From Peribacillus sp044761665 (GTDB lineage: Bacteria; Bacillota; Bacilli; Bacillales; DSM-1321): a DNA stretch of 64,000 bases. A program made the position numbers and the translations under genes. The notes under the pieces are model-generated. The model was not told the DNA's origin and did not search any database. It saw only the letters and a list, made by a program, of their open reading frames with translations. The stretch spans positions 434,001 to 498,000 of the forward strand of contig NZ_JBIWCW010000001.1 of the NCBI RefSeq assembly GCF_044761665.1. The letters are read 5' to 3'. Below are positions 1-6,628 of this stretch, in pieces (position 1 is the first letter of the stretch; every line of letters starts with the position of its first letter).

Positions 1-329
1 ATGACATCATTGAAGGTATAAGACTTTTATTATTATGTATACTTATAACGCAATTTGCTTACAGTCTCTCCATTTTTTTATTAGAAAGAGCGATGATTAA
101 TTTTTACACGATAGGGACTTACGAAGAACCTTCTACCCTTTTTCAAAAATCCATTAATTTTATAATGTTCATTTTAACCGGAATAGGATACAACATTTAC
201 ATTAAAATCAGCAAATACAATTGGTTTGTTCGGAAGTTTTTATTTTTAATCGCCCTAATTTCACAAGGAATTGCTTCTATTATTATTTTTCTCATCATTT
301 ATGGGACGTTGAAAGCTATTTTTCTATAA
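1..329 (+). CDS. Small membrane protein, tandem family copy 1 (5' end outside window)
   Basis: This is the first member of a paralogous family that recurs at 646, 1015, 2290 and 2655. The reading frame is open from base 3, where it encodes a DIIEGIR start region matching the N-terminus of copy 4, so only the first codons lie outside the window. Three hydrophobic stretches are visible: an N-terminal one, one around the Y-N-I-Y-I-K segment, and a C-terminal one ending in TLKAIFL. The hallmark YNWFVRK motif precedes the third helix. Function is unknown. Tandem small membrane paralogues of this kind are often immunity proteins, but that is inference here. Confidence 0.75.
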   Translation, partial: DIIEGIRLLLLCILITQFAYSLSIFLLERAMINFYTIGTYEEPSTLFQKSINFIMFILTGIGYNIYIKISKYNWFVRKFLFLIALISQGIASIIIFLIIYGTLKAIFL

Positions 330-384
330 GTTTGTATGTCTTGAAGAATAATATACTTACAAAATGGTTTTAGGAGAGTTTGAA

Positions 385-483
385 ATGAGAAAGCATATTA
401 AAAATTTCATAGCGAACATAGCAACAATCATACTTTTTCTCATAGCGTGTTATTTTCTTTACACTGGCTTTTTAAAATTGTGA
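385..483 (+). CDS. Putative 32-aa single-helix membrane peptide
   Basis: A short ORF begins with ATG at 385, preceded by TAGGAGAG at 371-378 at good spacing, and ends at TGA 481-483. The product starts with a basic segment (MRKHIKN) followed by one hydrophobic helix of about 20 residues. It does not resemble the three-helix family around it. It could be a genuine small membrane peptide or a chance ORF in a decaying intergenic stretch. Support is the ribosome binding site and the clean topology only. Confidence 0.4.
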   Translation: MRKHIKNFIANIATIILFLIACYFLYTGFLKL

Positions 484-511
484 AATTTGTATAGTAAAAC
501 CTTGCAATAAT

Positions 512-627
512 AGGTATGAGAATTTTAATAGGAAATTTCTATTCCTAATAGCTCTTGTTTTACAAGGAATTGCTCTGTAATTATTTATTACACCATGTAT
601 GGGACGTTAAAAACTATTTTTCTATAA
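512..627 (+). pseudogene. Decayed copy of the small membrane protein family (3' part only)
   Basis: The DNA matches the last third of the neighbouring family genes: the segment that should encode RKFLFLIALVLQGIA is readable. A one-base deletion in the stretch GCTCTGTAA then destroys the frame, although the final TLK-IFL codons and stop are still recognisable. The N-terminal two thirds are missing. It lies directly between copies 1 and 2, as expected for a relic left by unequal recombination in a tandem array. Confidence 0.7.
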
Positions 628-645
628 CTTAGAAAGAGGAATATC

Positions 646-981
646 ATGGTAGATGATATAATTCAAGGCATCAGGATTTTTATAACATGTATACTCTCAA
701 CACAATTTGCATTTGGCTGTTCTATTTTCTTATTCGAAAGTGCGATGATCAACTATTATGCTATGGGAACTTATGAAAAACCCAGTACTCCGTATCAAAA
801 ATTCGTGAATTTTTTCATGTTCACTTTAATTGGTACTGGATTTCACATTTATCTAAAACTCAAGAAATACAATTGGTTTGTTAGGAAACTTCTATTCCTA
901 CTAGCTCTTATTTTACAAGGCATTGCTTCCGTAATTATCTTTAAAATCATTTATGGGACGTTGAAAGCTATTTTTCTATAA
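646..981 (+). CDS. Small membrane protein, tandem family copy 2
   Basis: This 111-aa product has the full family layout: an N-terminal (D)DIIQGIR segment leading into a first helix (about residues 8-28), a second helix (about 50-68) after a conserved T/I-Y-E-x-P loop, the KYNWFVRK motif, and a third helix (about 80-105) ending in TLKAIFL. AAGAGGA precedes the ATG. No signal peptidase site or enzymatic motif is seen, so it is probably an integral membrane protein. I do not recognise a named family; an immunity or immunity-like role is speculation from the tandem organisation. Confidence 0.75.
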   Translation: MVDDIIQGIRIFITCILSTQFAFGCSIFLFESAMINYYAMGTYEKPSTPYQKFVNFFMFTLIGTGFHIYLKLKKYNWFVRKLLFLLALILQGIASVIIFKIIYGTLKAIFL

Positions 982-1014
982 GGGTTACATTCCATTTTTT
1001 GAAAGAGGACAATA

Positions 1015-1353
1015 ATGACATACAGTACAATCGAATGGATAGGAATTTTATTACTATATCTCCTCTCAATCCAATGGGGATCTAGCTTTGTAATCTTCTT
1101 ATTCGAAAACACCATAATCAACTACTATTATCATTTAGGAACGTATGAGAAACCTAGTAACCTTTATGAGAAAACCGTGAACTTTTGCATGTATGCCATG
1201 ATGGGTGCAGGCTTTTATATTTATCTCAGACTACGTAAATACAATTGGTTTGTTCGAAAATTTTTCTTCCTTATTGCTCTATTTATCCAAGCTGTTGCTT
1301 CTGTGATTATATATAAAATCCTATATGGGATAGTGAAAGCTATCTTTATATAA
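1015..1353 (+). CDS. Small membrane protein, tandem family copy 3
   Basis: This 112-aa family member begins 33 bases after copy 2 and is preceded by GAAAGAGGA at 1001-1009. The N-terminus has diverged (TIEWIGILLLYLLS), but the loop G-T-Y-E-K-P, the block KYNWFVRKFFFLIAL and the C-terminal VKAIFI tail are kept. Three hydrophobic helices are predicted at the same places as in the other copies. The most variable part is the first helix and the loop after it, so any binding specificity would most likely lie there. Confidence 0.75.
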   Translation: MTYSTIEWIGILLLYLLSIQWGSSFVIFLFENTIINYYYHLGTYEKPSNLYEKTVNFCMYAMMGAGFYIYLRLRKYNWFVRKFFFLIALFIQAVASVIIYKILYGIVKAIFI

Positions 1354-1403
1354 CTTATCAAAAAGCGGATACATACCCATAATTCTTAAAAGGACGTGAC
1401 ATA

Positions 1404-2213
1404 ATGAATCATTTGTTAACCTGTACGACTGAAGAGTTAGCCTTGATGGTGAGTGTTGCAGGACATCATGAGATTGCAAAAGGGATTGCCGAAACGGCTA
1501 TTGGGGATAAGTCCGAAAAAGAGTGGTTGGCCATTCTTGAAGTGACGAAAAACCAATTGATCATGAAAAACATATGGAGTGAGGAGCAAGAATCTCGGGA
1601 AGAAGTACCATTAACGCAGGAAACTCAGCGTTTCATCGAAAAGTATATTGGCTCAAAACGAATGATTCGCTGCTCCAATTTCCCTCAAAAGTCCGTATTA
1701 ATGCTTCATCACTTTGAAGAGGATGAATGGCTTTTCCATTTGATCGATCGAGATATCATTCATGAATTCGCGATTATCCCCTCTTCTGAAATCCAATTGA
1801 TTATTAGAGAATATTATGGAATCTCCTTTGACAAATATGAAGGTGAGGAAGCTTTCTCACTGACCGAGCAAGCATTTGATTGGTTAAGTAATCCTAAAAA
1901 AGTTGATAAAGTACGCAAGAAGTCCAAGTTTACCCAGCAAGAAGAAGACAGTTTCTACTTATTCTCGGATGACCTGCGCACTTACGAATGGACTTTGTTT
2001 AATATCTCTAATTTTAGTATAACGAGTTATGAAGAAGAAACATATTTAGAGAACATTCTATTCTTTTTACCTTCCAATCGCGGAATATGGCTTGCAGAAT
2101 ATACGGAAGATCCAAAAACCCCTGTACATATCCATTTAGCCAGCCATGATGAATGGGAAGCCACATTAACTGGCATAGGTGACTTGGCTGCCTATCAGGG
2201 ACAAACAATATAA
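1404..2213 (+). CDS. Unrecognised 269-aa soluble protein, possibly EspG-like
   Basis: ATG 1404 follows AAAAGGACG at good spacing. The protein is acidic and has no signal peptide or membrane helix. It starts with a helical segment (TTEELALMVSVAGH), continues with a region that reads like a winged-helix or SUKH-sized domain (about 90-160), and ends in beta-rich sequence. The N-terminal pattern 'TxEELaLMvsvaG..eiAkGiae' recalls EspG-fold chaperones linked to type VII secretion in Firmicutes, but this is a weak resemblance. It sits inside the array of small membrane proteins and has its own terminator, so it is transcribed with copies 2 and 3 or alone. Confidence 0.6.
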   Translation: MNHLLTCTTEELALMVSVAGHHEIAKGIAETAIGDKSEKEWLAILEVTKNQLIMKNIWSEEQESREEVPLTQETQRFIEKYIGSKRMIRCSNFPQKSVLMLHHFEEDEWLFHLIDRDIIHEFAIIPSSEIQLIIREYYGISFDKYEGEEAFSLTEQAFDWLSNPKKVDKVRKKSKFTQQEEDSFYLFSDDLRTYEWTLFNISNFSITSYEEETYLENILFFLPSNRGIWLAEYTEDPKTPVHIHLASHDEWEATLTGIGDLAAYQGQTI

Positions 2214-2236
2214 TGGAAGTTAATAGATTTATAAAG

Positions 2237-2272
2237 CGAAGGGCCCTTTCATTGAGAATGGCCTTTCGTTTT
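2237..2272 (+). terminator. Rho-independent terminator after the 269-aa gene
   Basis: A 9-bp stem (CGAAGGGCC pairing with GGCCTTTCG, one G-U) with a 14-base loop is followed by TTTTG. It lies 24 bases after the stop codon and just before copy 4 of the membrane family. Confidence 0.7.
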
Positions 2273-2289
2273 GAAAAGAGGCAGATTTT

Positions 2290-2622
2290 GTGGACGACAT
2301 CATTCAAGGTATAAGAATTTTATTATTATGTATTCTTTCAGGACAACTAATGTATGGATTCTTAATTGTCTTGTTCGAAGAAACCATGACCAACTTCTAT
2401 GCTTTAGGTATTTATGAGCCGCCCAATAATCTTTTTCAAAAAATAACGAATCTCTTCATGTTGGTAACGATTGGCTCGGGCTATCATATTTATCTTAAAC
2501 TTAGAAAATACAGTTGGCTTATTCGAAAATTTTTATTCCTGATTGCTCTGTTTATACAGGCAATCGCTTTCGTTATTATTTATAAAACCATTTACGGAGT
2601 TTTGAAAGTTATATTTCTATAA
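2290..2622 (+). CDS. Small membrane protein, tandem family copy 4
   Basis: This 110-aa family member begins with GTG 2290, preceded by AAAAGAGG at 2273-2280. The start MDDIIQGIRILLL matches the N-terminus implied for copy 1. The loop (G-I-Y-E-P-P), the second helix (GSGYHIYLKLRK) and the third helix are retained, but the usual YNWFVRK is YSWLIRK here. Three membrane helices are predicted. The array continues directly into copy 5 with a 32-base gap. Confidence 0.75.
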   Translation: MDDIIQGIRILLLCILSGQLMYGFLIVLFEETMTNFYALGIYEPPNNLFQKITNLFMLVTIGSGYHIYLKLRKYSWLIRKFLFLIALFIQAIAFVIIYKTIYGVLKVIFL

Positions 2623-2654
2623 GTGATTACCTTCATTTTTTGAAAGAGGACAGT

Positions 2655-2993
2655 ATGACAAACAGTATAATTGAAAGTATAAGAATTCTATTAACCGGTT
2701 TCCTTTTAACGCAACTTTCGTATGGTTTCACCATTTTTTTATTGGAAAGTACAATGACAAACTTTTATGCTCTGGCGATTTATGAGAACCCTCGTAACCG
2801 TTATCAAAAGTTCGTTAATTTTTTCATTTTCCTTCTCGTTGGTTCCGGTTACTATATTTATCTAAGACTCAGAAAATACAATTGGTTTGTTAGAAAATTT
2901 CTATTCCTAATAGCTCTTGTTTTACAAGGCATTGCTTCCCTTATCATATATTACGCCATTTACGGGAGCTTGAAAGCCATCTTTCATACATAG
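2655..2993 (+). CDS. Small membrane protein, tandem family copy 5
   Basis: This 112-aa product is the last of the array. A TTG at 2640 would add five residues, but it overlaps the ribosome binding site GAAAGAGGA (2642-2650), so ATG 2655 is the better start. The sequence keeps IIESIRILL, the Y-E-N-P loop, the YNWFVRKFLFLIAL block and a third helix; the tail (LKAIFHT) differs slightly. Its DNA around KFLFLIALVLQGIAS is nearly identical to the decayed copy at 512-627, suggesting recent duplication or gene conversion. Confidence 0.75.
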   Translation: MTNSIIESIRILLTGFLLTQLSYGFTIFLLESTMTNFYALAIYENPRNRYQKFVNFFIFLLVGSGYYIYLRLRKYNWFVRKFLFLIALVLQGIASLIIYYAIYGSLKAIFHT

Positions 2994-3011
2994 ATTTTCG
3001 TGTAATTTAAA

Positions 3012-3040
3012 AGGTTGCCGGAAAATTCCGGCAACCTCTT
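3012..3040. terminator. Bidirectional terminator between convergent genes
   Basis: A perfect 12-bp stem (AGGTTGCCGGAA with TTCCGGCAACCT) and a short A-rich loop lies between the end of the membrane-protein array and the end of the Nramp-like gene. Confidence 0.8.
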
Positions 3041-3045
3041 GTATA

Positions 3046-4320
3046 CTATTTTGTGAAAATCCCTATAAGTTCATTAAGCCCAAGATAGGCAAACATGATG
3101 AGGCAAGCTGTTAATACCACATTAGGGACGGATTTATTCCGATACTCTTTATCTACCTTTTTTGAGTTTAATAATAGCAACAAGGAGATCGCCAGAAATG
3201 GCATGAATAATGCACCTAATGCTCCATAAATGATGATTAACTCGACAGGTTTTCCGAAATAAAACAGCATCATCGGAGGAAAAGTCAGCCAGGCTAGGTA
3301 AGCACGATAAGCAGGTTCTGTTTCGGATACAGCCTGTTTGCCTGCTGTTTTTTTCTTTCGTACCGTTTTAATAAAATCAGCAAAAAGGTACGGGACCCCG
3401 TTCCAAACGCCAAGTAAAGAAGAGAAAGCCGCGGACCAAAAAGCAACTAAGAATAACCAGCGCATCGGCGTTCCAAACTCCGCGCCAAGCATTTCAGCGA
3501 GTTTGATGAGGCCTTCATCATCGCGGATACTTACCCCTGTACCCATGAGGAACTGGGCACCGATTACCAATGCGGCCAATGTGAAGATGGCCGTTAAAGT
3601 ATAGGCGACCTTCGTATCCGTCCGCATCATGGAAATCCAACCCTTCCCACTCCACTCTTTTTCACTTAACCAATATCCATAGGAAGCCATCGTGATCGTG
3701 CCACCAACTCCACCAATCAAACCGAGCATTAACAAAAAGGAACCTTCGGGGACTCGGGGGACAAACCCAACTGCGAACTCCCCTAAATTAGGCAAGAAGA
3801 GAAGTGCTGTACCGATAATCGTTACAAACATCACCCCGATCAATACCGTCATGACACGTTCAAACAGAAGATAGCGGCCGGTCCATACGAGACCGAACCC
3901 TGCAACTGAATGGATAATGGCCCAAGCCCAAAGAGGCATGATGGGAAACATGGCGTGCATGGCCAATGCGGAAGTCGATGCTGCAGCCGCTCCATAAATA
4001 AAGCCCCAAATGACTGAATAGACTCCAAAATAACCCGTTGCCCATTTCCCCAATGAATGCCAACCGTCAATCATCGTTTGTCCGGTTGCCAAATACCAAC
4101 GTCCCACTCCTTCATTCAAAAAGTATTTCAAAATCGCACCAACGATGATGGCCCATACAAACGTCATCCCAAACGATGTTCCGATGACGATGGATGTAAT
4201 CAAATCGGCAGTTCCAACACCTGTCGCAGCAACAACTATCCCAGGACCAACCTGCCTAAGCTTTTCTCTCATGGTAGTCGGTGGGAGTTTGATTTGTGCA
4301 TGGTTAAGCTCTGTCTTCAT
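3046..4320 (-). CDS. Nramp-related transporter with non-canonical metal-site motifs
   Basis: The 424-aa protein has 11 or so membrane helices and the overall pattern of the Nramp/SLC11 family, starting with 'GPGIVVAATGVGTADL' in helix 1. Canonical Nramp proteins bind Mn2+/Fe2+ with Asp-Pro-Gly-Asn in helix 1 and Met-Pro-His in helix 6. Here the matching positions read G-T-A-D-L (36-40) and T-I-T-M-A-S-Y (208-214), so those ligands are missing and the substrate is probably different. It is divergent from an IclR regulator with a 241-bp shared promoter region holding a long inverted repeat, so that regulator likely controls it. ATG 4320 follows AGGAGG. Confidence 0.75.
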   Translation of the reverse strand: MKTELNHAQIKLPPTTMREKLRQVGPGIVVAATGVGTADLITSIVIGTSFGMTFVWAIIVGAILKYFLNEGVGRWYLATGQTMIDGWHSLGKWATGYFGVYSVIWGFIYGAAAASTSALAMHAMFPIMPLWAWAIIHSVAGFGLVWTGRYLLFERVMTVLIGVMFVTIIGTALLFLPNLGEFAVGFVPRVPEGSFLLMLGLIGGVGGTITMASYGYWLSEKEWSGKGWISMMRTDTKVAYTLTAIFTLAALVIGAQFLMGTGVSIRDDEGLIKLAEMLGAEFGTPMRWLFLVAFWSAAFSSLLGVWNGVPYLFADFIKTVRKKKTAGKQAVSETEPAYRAYLAWLTFPPMMLFYFGKPVELIIIYGALGALFMPFLAISLLLLLNSKKVDKEYRNKSVPNVVLTACLIMFAYLGLNELIGIFTK

Positions 4321-4425
4321 ATAAAACCTCCTAGAATAAATTTTCTGAAACCAAGCCTTTAAATGTAACCCCTTACATTCTTAAAGATATATAATGAATA
4401 AAAGTAGTTCACGTTTCTCCAAACC

Positions 4426-4462
4426 GTTTCACTATCCGTACGAAGTGTACACATAGTGAAAC
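4426..4462. promoter_or_regulatory. Inverted repeat, candidate IclR operator
   Basis: A perfect 10-bp inverted repeat (GTTTCACTAT, 17 bases, ATAGTGAAAC) lies in the middle of the divergent promoter region between the Nramp-like gene and the IclR gene. Its placement fits autoregulation plus control of the transporter. A smaller palindrome (GTAC-N-GTAC type) lies inside the spacer. Confidence 0.55.
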
Positions 4463-4561
4463 ATATAACAATCATAGTTTTCTTTAGAATAGTTGTCAAC
4501 ACAGTTATTTAATTTTTCTTAAAACATATACTATTTTGATTTTTTCAGGAGGTCGTTCATT

Positions 4562-5347
4562 ATGGATCAAACCACGAGTCATTCGGACTATTTTGTACAC
4601 TCGGTGGCCAAAGGATTTGAAGTGTTACAAGCATTCGATTCTAGCTCAATTAGCCTTTCACTTCGGGAGCTTTCTGAACGGACAGGCATTAATAAAGCGA
4701 CAGTCAGGCGTTTTGCTTTAACCCTTGTCGATCTTGGATACTTGAAGATCATCCAGGAAAAAAGATTTCAGCTCAGTCCAAAGATTTTAGATTTTGCTCT
4801 TCACTTTTTACAATCATTGAATTTACCTGATCTCACCCAACCCATCTTGGAAACCATTTCTGCCACTGTTCAAGAATCTACCACCCTGGCCATTCTTGAT
4901 GGAAATGAGATTGTCTATGTATCTAGAGTGAATGCAGCAAATCGGATTGTCGGAGCTAACTTGTCGGTCGGTTCAAGATTACCATATTATGCAACCTCAT
5001 TAGGTAAAGCCCTTGTTGCTTGGCTACCAGAAAACGAGAGGAAGGAAATATGGAAAAGCACGAAAATCGAACCCTTTACTCAACAAACGATTACCACTTT
5101 CGATACATTCGAAGAAGACCTTGCCAAGAGTAGAATGCGCGGGTTTACAATAGCAGACGAAGAACTCGAACAAGGGCTATGCTCCATATCCATGCCCATT
5201 ATCAACCATCAAGGTGCAACCATTGCCGCAATTAATATTTCCACCCAGGTAAGCCGGACAGATAAGAAGAAATTAATCGAAATCTACTTACCAGTCCTTC
5301 AAGAAGGAGTCAAAAAAATAAATCAACAAACCGGAATTAAAAAGTAA
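4562..5347 (+). CDS. IclR family transcriptional regulator
   Basis: This 261-aa protein has an N-terminal winged helix-turn-helix (about residues 12-75, with LSLRELSERTGINKATVRR) followed by the C-terminal IclR effector-binding domain (about 80-255, with the family signature AISMP-type segment read here as LCSISMPI). The ATG is preceded by AGGAGGT. Many IclR members of the PcaR/PobR group respond to small organic acids. The only neighbour it plausibly controls is the divergent Nramp-related transporter. Confidence 0.88.
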   Translation: MDQTTSHSDYFVHSVAKGFEVLQAFDSSSISLSLRELSERTGINKATVRRFALTLVDLGYLKIIQEKRFQLSPKILDFALHFLQSLNLPDLTQPILETISATVQESTTLAILDGNEIVYVSRVNAANRIVGANLSVGSRLPYYATSLGKALVAWLPENERKEIWKSTKIEPFTQQTITTFDTFEEDLAKSRMRGFTIADEELEQGLCSISMPIINHQGATIAAINISTQVSRTDKKKLIEIYLPVLQEGVKKINQQTGIKK

Positions 5348-5380
5348 AAATCCACACCCTATTAAAGTGTGGATTTTCAT
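5347..5380 (+). terminator. Terminator after the IclR gene
   Basis: An 11-bp stem (AAAATCCACAC with GTGTGGATTTT) begins at the stop codon of the IclR gene. It is symmetric enough to serve the convergent IDEAL gene as well. Confidence 0.75.
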
Positions 5381-5392
5381 CATCTATTTCAT

Positions 5393-5581
5393 TTAACAAA
5401 GACTCTTCAATTCATTGGTTAATCTGATAAATTCTTTTTTATCACGGATTTCCAACGAATGATCGATTTCTTTTTCGATTTGATTTTTCCGGTAATCATT
5501 GAGAGCCTTGATAAGTACCATTTCTGCCAACGTCTCCATCATCTCGGGTTCTAGTGGTGTTATAGGCAATTGCTTCTCCAT
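5393..5581 (-). CDS. IDEAL-domain protein
   Basis: The 62-aa protein is mostly helical and ends in the IDEAL domain of Bacillales, recognisable as 'EIDHSLEIRDKKEFIRLTNEL' shortened here to its core IDHSLEIRDKKEF. IDEAL domains occur at the C-terminus of small Bacillus regulators such as ComK-related factors and YpiB; the role of this stand-alone version is unknown. AAGGAG precedes the ATG. It is convergent with the IclR gene. Confidence 0.75.
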   Translation of the reverse strand: MEKQLPITPLEPEMMETLAEMVLIKALNDYRKNQIEKEIDHSLEIRDKKEFIRLTNELKSLC

Positions 5582-5738
5582 TCGAAACCAACTCCTTCAC
5601 CTTTTTTCTATTATATTGGACAACTTGAAAATTAGTATTCATTCTTTAGGTTTTCTAAAAATGAACCGTTTCCCTCTCCCTTCTCTTACTCTCAGGATTA
5701 ACTCGATTGGACTTTTCTATACATGAAAATACGAAAAT

Positions 5739-5777
5739 AATCCTACCCTTCTATTAAATAATAGAGAGAGTAGGATT
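5739..5777 (-). terminator. Hairpin 3' of the 123-aa membrane protein gene
   Basis: A long imperfect stem (AATCCTACYCTYCTATTA with its complement) with T-rich flanks lies about 45 bases downstream of the minus-strand stop at 5823. Confidence 0.55.
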
Positions 5778-5822
5778 TTATATAATTTCTAAACATAAGA
5801 GTTAACCAAGTTGACTCACTTA

Positions 5823-6194
5823 TCACGCCGCTCCTCCTTTAATCTCCCGTTTCAATTTCCTCCAACCGGAATAGATATCCAAACACGACATCAATAAAAT
5901 CAACCATAGGAAAGGATTATCAAAACCGATGCCCGAAGAAGACTGTCCCCCCAGTATGGTCAGAAAAGCTAATAATGAGAGTAAATAAATGAGGGAATAC
6001 ACTTGCCACTGAAGGTCCGCCTTTAGATTCATATCATTTAATCCCTTAAAAGAAAAACTGATTAAATAGATGACTAAAAACAGCCAAAGTAAAATGCCTT
6101 CTGGAATCGCCCGTGCAAGCGATAGATCCGGGAAATGATCAAACACAATAATTGGCGTGAAAATGACAAGTATCATGAGTTGTAAAATCCTCAT
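5823..6194 (-). CDS. Membrane protein of unknown function (four helices)
   Basis: The 123-aa product has four hydrophobic segments (about residues 3-20, 32-48, 68-84, 92-110) and a basic C-terminus (KLKREIKGG). ATG 6194 is chosen over an upstream GTG at 6206, because that GTG is part of the ribosome binding site GTGAGGTG. I do not recognise the family. It is followed upstream by another small membrane protein gene 38 bases away on the same strand, so the two are probably co-transcribed. Confidence 0.65.
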   Translation of the reverse strand: MRILQLMILVIFTPIIVFDHFPDLSLARAIPEGILLWLFLVIYLISFSFKGLNDMNLKADLQWQVYSLIYLLSLLAFLTILGGQSSSGIGFDNPFLWLILLMSCLDIYSGWRKLKREIKGGAA

Positions 6195-6232
6195 TATACA
6201 CCTCACTTTTTGGCTTATTCATCCTGCCACTA

Positions 6233-6433
6233 TCAACGATCCATTTTCTTATGAATCGAACGCAGTTCATCTTCAATCCGATTGAGTCTACTGTCTATAT
6301 TAGATGGATGATTCCTCTTATCCGAATTCTTAAGTAACTTCCTGATAAACGCAGTAAAAGAGACAAAGAACAAAATGGTAAGTGCAAATAAGATAATCAA
6401 CAAAATGATACCTGGTACCCCGATATTACTCAT
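6233..6433 (-). CDS. Small single-helix protein with coiled-coil tail (DUF4083-like)
   Basis: The 66-aa product has one N-terminal membrane helix (about residues 8-32) followed by a charged tail with a heptad-like segment (RLNRIEDELRSIHKKMDR) that should form a short coiled coil in the cytoplasm. The layout resembles DUF4083 proteins of Bacillus, which I offer only tentatively. ATG 6433 is preferred over TTG 6442 because the AGGGAG ribosome binding site sits nine bases before the ATG. Confidence 0.6.
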   Translation of the reverse strand: MSNIGVPGIILLIILFALTILFFVSFTAFIRKLLKNSDKRNHPSNIDSRLNRIEDELRSIHKKMDR

Positions 6434-6511
6434 GAGAAACAACTCCCTTCACCACCCATTTTATACCAAGTTGATGATAAAATCATACCAAATTCACGCT
6501 TAATAGTAGGA

Positions 6512-6600
6512 ATTCAACATTTAGCCTCATTAATTCAACATTCAGCTTTATTAATTCAACATTCGTAGCAATAATTCAACATTCACGCCAAATTCAAAGC
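6512..6600. repeat. 21-bp-period tandem repeat, locus 1 (ATTCAACATT variant)
   Basis: The core ATTCAACATT starts at 6512, 6533, 6554 and 6574, with a partial unit at 6592. Spacings are 21, 21, 20 and 18 bases; the bases between the cores vary. It lies just 3' of the terminator of the minus-strand ligase gene. Related arrays with core ATTCAACCAC are at 9119, 11958 and 55567. Confidence 0.75.
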
Positions 6601-6624
6601 CGATAGCAAGTTTGCTACCGGCCT
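6598..6624 (-). terminator. Terminator of the acyl-CoA ligase gene
   Basis: The hairpin GCCGGTAGCAAACTTGCTATCGGC (minus strand, positions 6599-6622) has an 10-bp stem and stands five bases after the stop codon. It has no strong T-run. Confidence 0.6.
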
Positions 6625-6628
6625 TCTA

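Noticed and set aside
2014..2307. 97-codon minus-strand ORF overlapping the 269-aa gene and copy 4
   Set aside because: It runs across a terminator and the start of copy 4 and lacks a start signal.
6512..6600. CRISPR array
   Set aside because: Repeat core is about 10 bases and spacers 11 bases; no cas genes. It is a short-period tandem repeat.
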